A stretch of 64,000 nt of DNA from Rubripirellula amarantea (lineage in GTDB: Bacteria; Planctomycetota; Planctomycetia; Pirellulales; Pirellulaceae): positions 640,721 to 704,720 of the forward strand of contig NZ_SJPI01000002.1 of the NCBI RefSeq assembly GCF_007859865.1, read 5' to 3'. Position 1 is the first letter of the stretch. Each line of letters opens with the position of its first letter. Shown here piece by piece: positions 53,620 through 63,598 of this stretch. Under the pieces are notes generated by a model. It was given only the letters and a program-made list of their open reading frames with translations. It was not told the origin of the DNA and ran no database searches. The translations under genes were made by a program, and so were the position numbers.

Positions 53620-54666
53620 CTACACGTCAGCAGTGGTTTCAATGGAACTAGAAGGCGAATGGTCGAACGCCGGTGCGAACGTCTTCACGGGCGACGGGGT
53701 TGTGGGGACAGGTGAACGTGCCCCCGGGGTTTCCGCACGATGTATTTTTTTAGCGGCCATATTGCCCAATCGACGCAGCGTACGACCGGGCGACATCATC
53801 AAAGCACATGCCAAGCGAACCGATCCACGGATCTTGCGACGACCATAAAGTTCAGCGATCGCTTTTCGGTACTGACCGATAGAAAGGCAATCGACCACAA
53901 ACATCCACGATGACGGCCAACGATTGCAACGATGGGATTGCAGGAATTCTTCGAACGTACTTTCCGTTTCGTGTCGTTCTCGCTGCCACGACGTCGCTGC
54001 AGCATACTCGTTATAAAGCTGAGCCTCGACGATACGGCGGCCGTTGATACTGCCGGTATGGAATCGATAAGACAATAAAATCGTGTCCAGGTTCGCCAAT
54101 CGCGAAACTTCGCCCATCCTTAGGAACATGTCCCAATCTTCCGCGATGTCATGCTTCCAATAACCGCCGATGGAATCAAACAGCGACTTGCGAAACAGGA
54201 TCGTCGGATTGCAGATCGCGTGGTGATTTTTGCGAAGTGCCGCGACGATGGAATCATGATCGAGCGGAAAGTTCGATGCCAACCCCGCACTACGTTCACC
54301 GAGGCGTCGAATCTGGCCGCCCACTAATCCCACTTCGGGATGCCTTTTCAGATAAGCCACTTGCAAGGCTAGGCGATCCGGTTCGCAAATGTCGTCGGCA
54401 TCCATGCGAGCGATCAGCGGTGCGGATGCGGCGGCAATGCCAGCGTTGGCGGCCGCTTGTTGGCCTTGGTTTTCTTGTTCGATCAGGATGATGCGAGAAT
54501 CAGTCTGGGCAAGCTCGCGAAGGTACGATCCTGAGCCATCGGTGGAACCATCGTTGACGACGATTAGTTCCCAATCAGCGAACGTTTGGTGAATGATCGA
54601 ATCCATCGCCTGCGCCACGAAAGGCTGCGCGTTGTAGCACGCGACGACGATGGATACTTCAGGCAT
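53620..54666 (-). CDS. family-2 glycosyltransferase
   Basis: 348 residues. GT-A fold motifs: VSIVVACYNAQPFVAQAMDSI, the VNDGSTDGS loop, and the metal-binding D-x-D in RMDADDICEPDR (about 88-92). The acceptor-side acidic pair is in DIAEDWDMFLRM. Cytoplasmic, inverting GT2 enzymes like this build surface polysaccharides. The C-terminal 35 residues are Pro/Ser/Thr-rich and unlikely to be structured. The neighbouring arfB is not related in function. Confidence 0.9.
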   Translation of the reverse strand: MPEVSIVVACYNAQPFVAQAMDSIIHQTFADWELIVVNDGSTDGSGSYLRELAQTDSRIILIEQENQGQQAAANAGIAAASAPLIARMDADDICEPDRLALQVAYLKRHPEVGLVGGQIRRLGERSAGLASNFPLDHDSIVAALRKNHHAICNPTILFRKSLFDSIGGYWKHDIAEDWDMFLRMGEVSRLANLDTILLSYRFHTGSINGRRIVEAQLYNEYAAATSWQRERHETESTFEEFLQSHRCNRWPSSWMFVVDCLSIGQYRKAIAELYGRRKIRGSVRLACALMMSPGRTLRRLGNMAAKKIHRAETPGARSPVPTTPSPVKTFAPAFDHSPSSSIETTADV

Positions 54667-55005
54667 AGGAACGGTGCGTCAATGATCAGAGGAACGCTGC
54701 ATCCGAAAGTGATGTTAAGGAATCCATTTATCGTTGTCGCCAACGGTGTTGGATTCAACGAAATTCTGGTCCTTGAACGTCGAAAACGATAGCGGTTTTA
54801 AGGATTTTATCGCCAAATGGCCGATGAAACCCACCGTATTGTAGGGTTCTTTCCGAATACGCGTCCCTTAACGGTTAGAACCGCGAATAATTCTATGGCT
54901 GTCCCCGGCTTCGCAGGTAAGAAGTCGTTTGTTAAGTTATCTTGTTGTCGCCACCGCGGAAGGGTGGCCGTTTCTACTTGAACCCTCTCAAACCCACAAC
55001 TGCTC
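54667..55005. other. divergent intergenic region
   Basis: 339 bases, AT-richer than the neighbours, between the glycosyltransferase and the small basic protein. No gene, array or clear promoter was seen. Confidence 0.4.
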
Positions 55006-55296
55006 ATGGCCCGTCAGGTCGTCAGTCGCAAAGCAAAAGCAGCCGAGGCCGAAGCTGCCGAACGACTCGTCGCGGAAGCGAAAGCGAAGAAAAAGTCCGG
55101 CAAACGCAAAGCCAAGAGCGCAGCGGATGTCCGCTTGCGTCTCTATTGGGGCGTCTTCAGCCAAAATCTCAAACGCGTTGCTGTGTTTGAATTTGATCAA
55201 GAAAGCGAAGCTCGCAAGCGAGCAACGGAGTTGAGCAAGGGCGGGAAATCGCCGCACTTCGTTCAACGCGTCAAAGAAGAAATCAAGCCTGAGTAG
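55006..55296 (+). CDS. small basic planctomycete protein
   Basis: 96 residues. The first 40 are a Lys/Ala/Glu-rich helix (KAKAAEAEAAERLVAEAKAKKK), the last 55 a compact domain: LRLYWGVFSQNLKRVAVFEFDQESEARKRATELSKGGKSPHFVQRVKEEI. The domain looks like a conserved small fold, function unknown. The basic tail suggests nucleic-acid or ribosome binding. A hairpin follows 45 bp after the stop. Confidence 0.7.
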   Translation: MARQVVSRKAKAAEAEAAERLVAEAKAKKKSGKRKAKSAADVRLRLYWGVFSQNLKRVAVFEFDQESEARKRATELSKGGKSPHFVQRVKEEIKPE

Positions 55297-55341
55297 GCTG
55301 GGTGGTCGGTTGCGCTTCAGCCGGACGACGTTAAACCCTCC

Positions 55342-55363
55342 CCAGCCGAACTATCTCGGCTGG
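55342..55363 (+). terminator. hairpin, possible terminator
   Basis: Perfect 8-bp stem CCAGCCGA/TCGGCTGG with a 6-base loop, followed by TCTATT. It lies 45 bp after the small basic protein gene and 83 bp before the agmatine-deiminase gene. Confidence 0.5.
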
Positions 55364-55445
55364 TCTATTCACGCTGAACCTTTCGAGATGGACGTTCCGG
55401 CTTGGTCGCAACGCGATCGGGCGAGTATTCACAGGTCAGGCATCC

Positions 55446-56489
55446 ATGCCATCTTCTGTTGACAATCGAGTCCCCGCGGACTGGGAACCGGTGGAGCGCG
55501 TTTGGTTGGCTTGGCCTCACAACCGTGATACTTGGCCCGGCAGCGAGAACGGAACGCCGCGGTTCGATCGGATTGAATTGGTTTACTTGGATCTGATCCG
55601 CAAAATCGCTCCCCACGCGCGCGTCGGAGTTCTGGCCAGCGGCAATGTCGCTCAGCGCGCCGCCGAGATGACGCAAGGCATCGACGCGGTCGATCTATTC
55701 AACGTGCCGACCAACGATGCGTGGATGCGAGACTACGGTCCCACCTTTGTCGCCTCGCGTTCCACGGGTGAACTGCACGCGGTCAATTGGCGTTACAACG
55801 CTTGGGGTGGGAAGTATCCGCCCTGGGACGACGACGACAAGGCAGCCGCAAGGATTGCCGAACGACTTGGAATGAAGTGCGTGTCGAGTCGATTGACACT
55901 CGAAGGCGGTAGCGTTGATTTCGATGGCGATCACCGCATGCTCACGACGCCCGGATGCCTGTTGGTCGATTCCCGCAATCCGGGTTGGACCAAAGAACAG
56001 GTTTGTCGCGAAATATACGAGCAACTCGGCGTCACCGAAATTGTTTGGGTTGATGGCGGCGGACTCGATGGCGACGACACCGACGGACACATCGACCAGG
56101 TCGCTCGCTTCATCGATAAACGCAATCTGGTGGTCGCGGTGGCTGACGAAGATGATCCCAACCACGATGGACTGCGACAAAACTTGAAGCAGCTTGAATT
56201 GTGGGGCGCGTCAACGTACCCCCAGGTCACGGTCCACCCTTTGCGCATTCCGCCACCTCGTTTCATTGATTCAACGCGAGTGCCCGAAAGTTATTGCAAC
56301 TACTTGCGACTTGGTCGCGACCAAATCTTGATGCCGTCGTTTGGTGCGAGTACCGACGATGAGGCAGCCGAAGTTTTGGCTGACGTGTCGGGTGCTCAGA
56401 TCACTCGCGTGGATTGTCGAGACTTAGTGTGGGGCCTCGGTTCGTTGCATTGTTGCTCCCGTGAACAACCCGCTGTGAGACCAAAATGA
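55446..56489 (+). CDS. aguA: agmatine deiminase (peptidyl-arginine-deiminase family)
   Basis: 347 residues. Guanidino-group-modifying enzyme with RDYGP (substrate Asp), GGSVDFDG, DTDGHID (catalytic His) and the nucleophile Cys336 in GSLHCCSREQP. It hydrolyses agmatine to N-carbamoylputrescine and ammonia in polyamine synthesis. No N-carbamoylputrescine amidase gene is in this window. The stop overlaps the start of the nucleoside-phosphorylase gene by 4 bp (ATGA), so the two are cotranscribed. Confidence 0.9.
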   Translation: MPSSVDNRVPADWEPVERVWLAWPHNRDTWPGSENGTPRFDRIELVYLDLIRKIAPHARVGVLASGNVAQRAAEMTQGIDAVDLFNVPTNDAWMRDYGPTFVASRSTGELHAVNWRYNAWGGKYPPWDDDDKAAARIAERLGMKCVSSRLTLEGGSVDFDGDHRMLTTPGCLLVDSRNPGWTKEQVCREIYEQLGVTEIVWVDGGGLDGDDTDGHIDQVARFIDKRNLVVAVADEDDPNHDGLRQNLKQLELWGASTYPQVTVHPLRIPPPRFIDSTRVPESYCNYLRLGRDQILMPSFGASTDDEAAEVLADVSGAQITRVDCRDLVWGLGSLHCCSREQPAVRPK

Positions 56490-57289
56490 AACTGACGCAC
56501 GCTGTCGATTATCTAAACGGACTTCTCGGCGATAGACGTTCCCCGGAAGTGGCGATCATTTTGGGCAGTGGGCTCGGTGGTTTGGCTGATCTGATCGAAG
56601 ATCCTCTTGCGGTCGACTATCACGACATTCCGGACTTCGTACGTTCCACCGCCGGCGGACATCGCGGGCAAATGATCTTTGGATCGCTTGGGTCGGTTTC
56701 GGTCGTCGCAATGGCGGGACGCTTTCATCGATACGAAGGATGGTCCAATGACGAGACCGCGTATCCGGTCCGCGTGATGCAGGCCTTGGGCGCGACTCGG
56801 ATGATCGTTTCCAACGCTGCTGGTGGTGTAAATCCCAAGCTAAAGGTCGGCGACATCATGATCATCCGCGATCACATCAACTTGATGGGCGGAACCTTTG
56901 CGTTCAATGCCAGCGGCCGATCGAGGTTGGGTCAATCGAGTCGCCACCCGATCTATGACGAAAGCATGATGGAAGCTGCTCGTGTTGCAGCCATGCGAGC
57001 CGATTTCAGCGTCATGTTTGGATGTTACCTGGCAACCTTGGGACCGACCTACGAAACGCGGGCTGAGTACCGAATGATGCGAAAGATCGGCGGCGATGTC
57101 GTCGGGATGAGTACGGTGCCAGAGGTGTTGGCGGCTGGTGAATTGGGCATGAAAGTGCTGGGTTTATCGATGGTGAGCAATGTGGCGGACCCCGATCGCC
57201 CGAATGTGGCCGACCACCAGGAAGTTCTCGCCGCAGGGCAGGACGCAGCGGTTAGAATGGAAGCCATCGTCCGGGGCGTGCTGGCATAG
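56486..57289 (+). CDS. punA: purine nucleoside phosphorylase, trimeric type
   Basis: 267 residues. Motifs of the PNP-I/MTAP family are GSGLGGLADL (phosphate site), AGRFHRYEGW, SNAAGGVNPKLKVGDIMIIRDHINL, GPTYETRAEYRM and the base-binding VVGMSTVPEVLAA...GLSMVSNVAD. It cleaves purine (deoxy)nucleosides with phosphate. The glutamate of AEYRM and Asn of SNVAD would bind guanine/hypoxanthine. Coupled to the agmatine-deiminase gene by a 4-bp overlap. Confidence 0.95.
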   Translation: MKLTHAVDYLNGLLGDRRSPEVAIILGSGLGGLADLIEDPLAVDYHDIPDFVRSTAGGHRGQMIFGSLGSVSVVAMAGRFHRYEGWSNDETAYPVRVMQALGATRMIVSNAAGGVNPKLKVGDIMIIRDHINLMGGTFAFNASGRSRLGQSSRHPIYDESMMEAARVAAMRADFSVMFGCYLATLGPTYETRAEYRMMRKIGGDVVGMSTVPEVLAAGELGMKVLGLSMVSNVADPDRPNVADHQEVLAAGQDAAVRMEAIVRGVLA

Positions 57290-57401
57290 CCCGCAATCTC
57301 CTGGCGACCTACTTCTGCCCTCGTCTATTCTTCCTTTCCTCGTCTCTGGATCGCAGGTCTACTGCAATGCGATCGGTGGTGAGGGGAATCAAAGCACTAA
57401 G

Positions 57402-58181
57402 ATGTCGTCATCTGAATCGAGCAAATCCGCAACGAAGATCAGCGGATCGTCACTGGGTGATTTGTTAGCTTCGGTGCAACATCAGTTCGCCATGGACAAG
57501 ATGAGTCTGGCTGAACTGCGCGAAGCGATTCATGAGATTCCCGCGTCGGCCGACGACCAAGATCTGGTCAACGTTGCGATCACGGGAGCCAACGGGCAAC
57601 ACAACGCACTGATGCGTTTAGATCATCCGGTGCGTTTGCAAGTGGAAGGCTCGCTCGGTGATTACGCATTCGCGTTTAGTAGCCAAGCCGATGTTCGTAC
57701 CACCGGCGGAGTCGGACACGGAGTCGCCGAAGGAATGATTGGCGGAACGATTCGCGTTCGTGGTGATGCCGGTGATGGAGCGGGGGCTGCGATGAGTGGC
57801 GGAACGTTGGCCGTCTATGGCAACGCCGGTCACCGTTGTGGCGGAGCGATGCGAGGCGGTGGTATCTTCGTTCGCGGCGATGTGGGTGATGAATGTGGCA
57901 TCGGTGCATTGGGAGGCATGTTGGTGATTGGCGGAAACGCGGGACACAACTTAGGCGACGCGATGAACAATGTGACGGTGTTTGTTCGCGGTAAGTACAA
58001 GAGTCTGGCACCGGGCGTCACCGAGGCTCCGCTGCGGAAACGCGAAACACTGCGGTTGGGGTTGCTGCTGATCAACGCTTCCATTCGAGGCGACTCCAAA
58101 GACTTCCGACGAATCGTTCCCGAAGCAATGTTGGCGGCCGAGATGGCTGGCCGGGGGGAAGTGAACCCGCATTGGCGCTGA
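57402..58181 (+). CDS. GXGXG (glutamate-synthase C-terminal) domain protein, GlxC-like
   Basis: 259 residues from ATG 57402; the frame upstream overlaps the phosphorylase gene and is not coding-like. From about residue 80 it is a right-handed beta helix made of repeated G-x-x-G-x-G turns (GTIRVRGDAGDGAGAAMSGGTLAVYGNAG...RGGGIFVRGDVGD), the GltB C-terminal fold. The C-terminal APLRKRETLRLGLLLINASIRGDSKDFRRIVPE segment fits. As a stand-alone protein it resembles GlxC/MgsC, subunits of N-methylglutamate synthase and related systems. The next gene encodes an FMN-type partner; no amidotransferase subunit is in the window. Confidence 0.8.
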   Translation: MSSSESSKSATKISGSSLGDLLASVQHQFAMDKMSLAELREAIHEIPASADDQDLVNVAITGANGQHNALMRLDHPVRLQVEGSLGDYAFAFSSQADVRTTGGVGHGVAEGMIGGTIRVRGDAGDGAGAAMSGGTLAVYGNAGHRCGGAMRGGGIFVRGDVGDECGIGALGGMLVIGGNAGHNLGDAMNNVTVFVRGKYKSLAPGVTEAPLRKRETLRLGLLLINASIRGDSKDFRRIVPEAMLAAEMAGRGEVNPHWR

Positions 58182-58341
58182 TCAAAGTTCGCATGTCTAA
58201 CCACACCCGAAAATGCTCGCCAACATTCATGGCAACGCGGACTCAGCAAGTTGCCATGGTTTCCATTCGTCTATTTCTGGTGGCCTCGCCGTTCCGTTCA
58301 CTTTCTTCTTCCATTGAATTCTTTCCGACTTATCTGCTTTG

Positions 58342-59430
58342 ATGAATGATCGACTCGCACCACTGATTTTCATGCCGCCTCCCACGGGCAAGTTGTGGAC
58401 GGGGACTTCGGCTGATGCTGGCACAGGCACCGCGGTCACGATCCGACGCAGTGATGAATCGGTGGTGAATCTGCCTTTGCCGGCGTTTTGGTTGGATCCA
58501 CCTTGGCATCGCATTCCCGCGGTGGTTGCGGATGTTGTCGCCGGCATCATCGCTGACATGGGAGTGGTTGTCTCGGCGCTATTGCGTGATTTGTCCGAAG
58601 AGAGTTCACCGGCCTCGTTTCATTCAGCGGAAGTTCAGGTTCCACGCCACCGCATGATTCCCTATCGTCCCGAACGATACGGATTGTTGGCGGACGACTT
58701 TGATCACGTTTCGGTGGTGGACTTGCGATTGGCTACCACACGCGACGAGAACGGACGGTTCGCTTATTCGCCAAAGCAGATTCAACGTTGGGAAGCGACA
58801 GCCGACGATGCTCCGCTGGCTGGCGGTGGTTGGGTGCCAGCGGCGACGTTCCCGCCCGACGTCCCTTCGTTAGATCACTTGAATGCCAAGATTGATCAAC
58901 TGCACGCGCTGGCGCCGAAGGCGGCGGTGATGGTGTCCATGAATCCGCATCGAATCGCGGCTGAATTGCCTCTGGTGTTGTCGCAGAACCCAGACGGTGT
59001 GATCTTGCGATGTGATGACGTTGGCTTCGACGGGCTGATGATGGCCGCAGCAACGCGTTTCGCCTCCCGTGCAATCGCCAAATCGGGCAACGTGATTCCG
59101 CTGTGGATCCATGGAGGTGACTTAACGCCTTCGGACGCCGCCAAGTTGGTCCAGCTTGGCGCTAGCGCCGTGTCGATGGATAGTTGGTGCAATCAAGTGA
59201 TTTACCGAATCGAGGCAACGCTCGTTCAATCATCCGCAGCACGTTTGGGTTACAACGTTCTGCGAGATATCACGCCAGCGACGATTAACGCTCTGGTGCA
59301 GGAAGAAGTTCAGGACGAACTCAACGAGTACCTGGGACTCTGCGAAGCCGCTGGTGCAAACGGAAACGACGAGCGTTTGATTGCCAAAGACGGACACTGG
59401 GCCAAAACGTTGGGCTTAAAGCAGGTTTAA
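58342..59430 (+). CDS. divergent FMN-type glutamate-synthase-like protein
   Basis: 362 residues from ATG 58342 (a TTG precedes it). The C-terminal two thirds resemble the FMN TIM barrel of glutamate synthase: HLNAKIDQLHALAPKAAVMVSMNP, then VIPLWIHGGDLTPSDAAKLVQLGASAVSMDSW, which corresponds to the GGIRTGxDVAKAxxLGAxAV phosphate-binding region. The usual cysteine cluster for the 3Fe-4S centre is absent and the N-terminus has no known domain, so it may not transfer electrons in the standard way. It follows the GXGXG gene after 160 bp on the same strand; the two likely form one enzyme. Confidence 0.6.
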   Translation: MNDRLAPLIFMPPPTGKLWTGTSADAGTGTAVTIRRSDESVVNLPLPAFWLDPPWHRIPAVVADVVAGIIADMGVVVSALLRDLSEESSPASFHSAEVQVPRHRMIPYRPERYGLLADDFDHVSVVDLRLATTRDENGRFAYSPKQIQRWEATADDAPLAGGGWVPAATFPPDVPSLDHLNAKIDQLHALAPKAAVMVSMNPHRIAAELPLVLSQNPDGVILRCDDVGFDGLMMAAATRFASRAIAKSGNVIPLWIHGGDLTPSDAAKLVQLGASAVSMDSWCNQVIYRIEATLVQSSAARLGYNVLRDITPATINALVQEEVQDELNEYLGLCEAAGANGNDERLIAKDGHWAKTLGLKQV

Positions 59431-59567
59431 TCGCACCAATACGCTGGTTGCGACTGGGGTTAGAACGAGTCGCCAGTTCGTTATGCGTTGGCTGGGCACT
59501 GGCCGGAGACGTTGCGTATCGTTGCGAGCGGTTTAATGATCAAAAACGCTCGCCTTCGGCATCAACT

Positions 59568-59616
59568 CAAGTGACGTAGGTGAGCGCAAGTGTTCTAGGT
59601 CAGCCCAAGTGAAGTG
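59568..59616. repeat. 19-bp tandem array across the mfd stop codon
   Basis: CAAGTGACGTAGGTGAGCG and CAAGTGTTCTAGGTCAGCC, then a third CAAGTGAAGTG. The stop codon of mfd (59600-59602) is inside the second unit. Confidence 0.8.
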
Positions 59617-62600
59617 CTGCGCGAGCAAGTTGCAGCCAACTGGTGCCGGCTTCATCGACACTCATGTTGTACGCTTGAGTTGGAATGTACGCCTTGGCAT
59701 GGTCAACAATGCGGATCGGAATCGAGCTAGACTTTGCCAACTGTTCCATGCGTTGCCGATTGGTGTAATGCAAAACGATGAACCGGTCGTTGTTGGTGAT
59801 TGATGCGATCAACCACGCGGCAGCATCGAGACGCAATTCTGCAAGTTCTAACATCCGTTGCACCGGAGGCGGTAAAGCACCGAAACGGTCGACTAGCTCT
59901 TCGCGAACGTCCCCAATTTCTTTGGCGTTGTTTATCTTTGCGATCCGGCGATAAAGGTCGATCTTGTGTCGCAAGTCCGGAACATAGCCTTCGGGTAAAT
60001 ACGCTTCGACCGGCAAATCAATATCAACATCCGCCGACAACTTGGGCGGTAGCTTTTGCAATTGGCGAACGGCGTCTTCGAGAAGGTGACAATACAACTC
60101 GTAACCGACCGCTGCGATGTGTCCACTTTGCTGGCTTCCGAGCAAATTGCCGGCACCACGGATTTCCAAGTCGCGCATCGAAATTGCGAAACCCGCACCC
60201 ATTTGCGAAAACTCTTCAATCGCCCGCAACCGCTTCGTTGCCTCGGGCGAAAGGTGCTTGTGTTCATCGACGAGCAGGTAGCAATACGCTTGATGTTTGT
60301 AGCGACCGACTCGACCCCGCAGTTGGTGCAGGTCACTGAGCCCGTACCGATCACCATCGTCAATGAAAATCGTGTTGGCGTTAGGGATGTCCAAGCCGCT
60401 CTCGATGATCGTGGTCGCAAGCAGCAAATCGAACTTATGCTCGATGAAGTCCACCATGACTTGTTCGAGTTCGCCTTCGCCCATTTGTCCGTGCCCACAC
60501 TGAATGCGAACTTCGGGAACGATCGACTTGATTCTGGCGGCAACGCTATCCATGTCGCCGATACGATTGTGAACGAAGAAGATTTGTCCGCCTCGGTTGA
60601 GTTCACGCACGATCGCCATGCGTATTAACTCGTCGTCCCAGCGAGCTACGACGGTTTCCACGCTTCGTCGTTCGGCGGGAGGCGTTTCCAAATTGCTAAT
60701 ATCGCGAACGCCAACCAAAGCCATGTGCAGGGTGCGAGGAATCGGAGTCGCCGATAGCGTGAGCACGTCGACGTTCGAGTGCAGTGTCTTGAGTCGCTCT
60801 TTAACAGCCACACCGAAACGCTGTTCTTCGTCGACGATAACTAGGCCAAGGCGACTGAAGTCGACGTCTTGGCTAGCCAGACGATGTGTACCGACAACAA
60901 TGTCGACCTTGCCACGCCGGAGCTCTTTGACCGTTTGCCGTTGCTGAGACGCTGTGCAAAAACGGCTTAGCTTGGCGATATCAACCGGGAACTCTGCCAT
61001 GCGTTCGCGGAAGTTGTGATAGTGTTGCTCGGCCAAAACAGTGGTGGGCACGAGCACGGCGACTTGGTAACCGCTGGTCACTGCTTTGAATGCCGCCCGC
61101 ATCGCGACTTCCGTTTTGCCAAAGCCGACGTCACCGCATATCAATCGATCCATCGGTCGATTGGATTCCATGTCAACCTTTAGCGTCGCGATCGCGGTCG
61201 CTTGGTCAGGCGTTTCGACGTATGGGAAACTCGCATCGAACTGACGTTGCCATTCATTGTCGACATCGAACGAGATGCCTCGAAGCGATGAACGTTGGGC
61301 CTGCATTTCGATCAACTCAACGGCCATGTCCGTGACTGCCGATTCCGCCGCCTTCTTCTGACGTTCCCAGGACTGACCGCCGATCTTGGCGAGTTTAGGT
61401 TGAGTTTTTGTCCCACCGACATAGCGTTGCAGCAACCCAATTCGGGACGCGGGCACATAGATCTTCGTGCCGCCGTCGAACTCAATGGTCAAGTGTTCGA
61501 GGTGTTGACCGTTCTTTTCGATGTGCTTAAGACCGCGGTAAAGCCCGATGCCGTAGGACAGGTGAACGACCAGGTCGCCCGGATCGAGCTGCATCAAGCT
61601 GCCGATCGGTTTCCCGCGTGAACGCGATCGTCCGCGCCGCACGGGGGAGCGATGGAAGAGCTCTGCGCCGGTAAGCACAAGCACATTGGCTTTGGTGAGT
61701 CGGAAACCGCCGCTGATCTGGGCGATATCGAGGTGAATTCGACCTTGCCGTGATGCTTCGGTGTCGTGCAGCAGTTCCGTTAAACGTTCGCCATCGGCGG
61801 GCGTGTCGCCGACCAAGATCACTTCATGTCCCGCCGCGACCGTGTCGATTCGGGTGCGGGTTTCATCTAGCGAAGCGGCAAACGCATCGGCGCCGGTGGA
61901 ATTGAGATCGACCATCTTCTTGCGAGGGCCGCCCGCGAGCATGGTTGCCGTGACGATGCGATGCTTGGCAAATGACTTGAGTAGCTTGTTGTGCGGAATC
62001 AGGTTGCCGCGCTCGCCACTTCGGCGCACCAAATCATCGGCGGCTTTCTTAACATCGTCGGCGTCGACAATCACCACCAAAGTATCGTCGGGCAAGTAAT
62101 CGGCAATCGAACCGAGCGATTCATCGTCGACATGAGCGTCTTCGTCATCCGAATCTGACACTCCCACCGCTGCGATCTCAACGTGACTGATCGCTTCGAT
62201 GCTGCGTTGGGAACCGATGTCGAACCGCCGAATCGACTCGATCTCATCACCAAACCATTCAATTCGAATGGGCAGCGGTTGATCGGCGGAATAGATATCC
62301 AGAAGGCCGCCGCGCGTCGCGAACTCACCGGGCATTTGAACCGCGGTCGTGGAAGCGAACCCAGCTTCGGCAAGCCAGCGACGGATTTCTTCGGGGTCGA
62401 CTTCGTCGCCAACCGCGATACGCCGGGTAGAGTCTTCGAGTGTTTTGGGAGTCGGCACCCTCTGCATGGCACCACCGATGAAGGCTGTTACCAACAAAGG
62501 ACTCGGAGAGCCCGATGGGTGCGAGGCCCAACGCTGAAGCACCTGCAAACGCTCGGCGTAGTCTTCGTCGCGGATGGCGGCCGCGGTAATATCGGCGGCG

Positions 62601-62875
62601 GAAAGAGGCAGCGAGATTGCATCTTCAACGCCAAAAGCAATCGCATCACCGGCGACGATGTCGGCATCCGCGGCGTGCGGGACGATCATCAAGATGCTGG
62701 AATTCTGGCGGGCTGCTGCCGCTGCGAAGACTCCGCGAAGGCATCCCCAAACACCAGAGAACGCGAGCGTTTCGCCCGGCGAAATCTCGGCTAATCGCGC
62801 GCAGATGCCCGCCGACTCGTCAATCAGTGCGGGTAGGTGATGGAGCTTCGATGGTGTCGAAAGGGCGCTTGGCAT
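59600..62875 (-). CDS. mfd: transcription-repair coupling factor Mfd
   Basis: 1091 residues. The N-terminal third is the UvrB-homology region (e.g. FATRGGLLDIYSADQPLPIRIEWFGDEIESIRRFD). The RNA-polymerase-interacting domain begins near LDPGDLVVHLSYGIGLYRGLKHI. The RecG-type translocase has Walker A GDVGFGKTEVAMRAA (about 583-597), DEEQRFG (about 680), TIIESGLDIPNANT and QLRGRVGR. The C-terminal TRCF domain ends the protein. It removes stalled RNA polymerase and recruits UvrA. Length is near the usual 1150. It ends inside a tandem array. Confidence 0.97.
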   Translation of the reverse strand: MPSALSTPSKLHHLPALIDESAGICARLAEISPGETLAFSGVWGCLRGVFAAAAARQNSSILMIVPHAADADIVAGDAIAFGVEDAISLPLSAADITAAAIRDEDYAERLQVLQRWASHPSGSPSPLLVTAFIGGAMQRVPTPKTLEDSTRRIAVGDEVDPEEIRRWLAEAGFASTTAVQMPGEFATRGGLLDIYSADQPLPIRIEWFGDEIESIRRFDIGSQRSIEAISHVEIAAVGVSDSDDEDAHVDDESLGSIADYLPDDTLVVIVDADDVKKAADDLVRRSGERGNLIPHNKLLKSFAKHRIVTATMLAGGPRKKMVDLNSTGADAFAASLDETRTRIDTVAAGHEVILVGDTPADGERLTELLHDTEASRQGRIHLDIAQISGGFRLTKANVLVLTGAELFHRSPVRRGRSRSRGKPIGSLMQLDPGDLVVHLSYGIGLYRGLKHIEKNGQHLEHLTIEFDGGTKIYVPASRIGLLQRYVGGTKTQPKLAKIGGQSWERQKKAAESAVTDMAVELIEMQAQRSSLRGISFDVDNEWQRQFDASFPYVETPDQATAIATLKVDMESNRPMDRLICGDVGFGKTEVAMRAAFKAVTSGYQVAVLVPTTVLAEQHYHNFRERMAEFPVDIAKLSRFCTASQQRQTVKELRRGKVDIVVGTHRLASQDVDFSRLGLVIVDEEQRFGVAVKERLKTLHSNVDVLTLSATPIPRTLHMALVGVRDISNLETPPAERRSVETVVARWDDELIRMAIVRELNRGGQIFFVHNRIGDMDSVAARIKSIVPEVRIQCGHGQMGEGELEQVMVDFIEHKFDLLLATTIIESGLDIPNANTIFIDDGDRYGLSDLHQLRGRVGRYKHQAYCYLLVDEHKHLSPEATKRLRAIEEFSQMGAGFAISMRDLEIRGAGNLLGSQQSGHIAAVGYELYCHLLEDAVRQLQKLPPKLSADVDIDLPVEAYLPEGYVPDLRHKIDLYRRIAKINNAKEIGDVREELVDRFGALPPPVQRMLELAELRLDAAAWLIASITNNDRFIVLHYTNRQRMEQLAKSSSIPIRIVDHAKAYIPTQAYNMSVDEAGTSWLQLARAALHLG

Positions 62876-63022
62876 CCTGGGCGACGGAAATCATTCCGCT
62901 TGCTGCCTGACTCCGTTAGGACGTGCATTCAGATCGTGCAAATCGGGCTAGCTAAACGCCCGCATGCTCACTCGAACCGCAGTCCGCAGCGAGCATTAAC
63001 CGCACAACACTTTGATGAATGG

Positions 63023-63442
63023 TTAACCCACGCACCATTTGTTTTGGAACCACTCCACGCGATCAGATCGACGGGGACTGTAGTTCGCGGTAGCCTTGAA
63101 CTTTTGGTTTTCCATGTAGCTACGGAACGCCAAGAACGGCACTTCCGCGTGCTGAGCGACGACGTCGACCATCTCGCTATCAGGTTTCCATTGATACAAG
63201 ATCTTGTTGTCTTTTTCGAACCAATTGTCCAAGTACTCAGCGCCTGAGGTGCTGGTCACGACAAAGTCACATTCCTTTTTGCACAAGAATCCTAGGAACG
63301 CCGAAGCCAAAGCTCGGGTAAGTTCCTGATCACCGTCGCACGAAGCCGAGGCAATGTTCCAAAGCGTGGCAAAGCCGTCCTCATCAAGATCGTCCTTGGA
63401 TACCTTGATTTCAACGTTCTCTAAACCTTCTCCGACTGACAT
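63023..63442 (-). CDS. hypothetical protein
   Basis: 139 residues from ATG 63442, favoured over 63490 because MSVGEGLENVEIKVSKDDLDEDG looks like a real start of a soluble protein. Acidic and Asp/Glu-rich at the beginning, with two aromatic blocks (YLDNWFEKDNKILYQWKPD, VEWFQNKWCVG). No signal peptide or known motif. Alone, same strand as mfd and 148 bp before it. Confidence 0.6.
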   Translation of the reverse strand: MSVGEGLENVEIKVSKDDLDEDGFATLWNIASASCDGDQELTRALASAFLGFLCKKECDFVVTSTSGAEYLDNWFEKDNKILYQWKPDSEMVDVVAQHAEVPFLAFRSYMENQKFKATANYSPRRSDRVEWFQNKWCVG

Positions 63443-63598
63443 GGATGTCCCTTCGACAAATGGAAAATGCGGATTTTGGGTGTGTTTCACTTCATTATAT
63501 CGCTCAGCAGCTAACCCGACTAGGCAGCCTTGAACAGGTAGATGCCTTGGCCGGTGGGCTGGGCGTAGGCCCCTCGAAATGGCCTCAGGTGATGCAAT

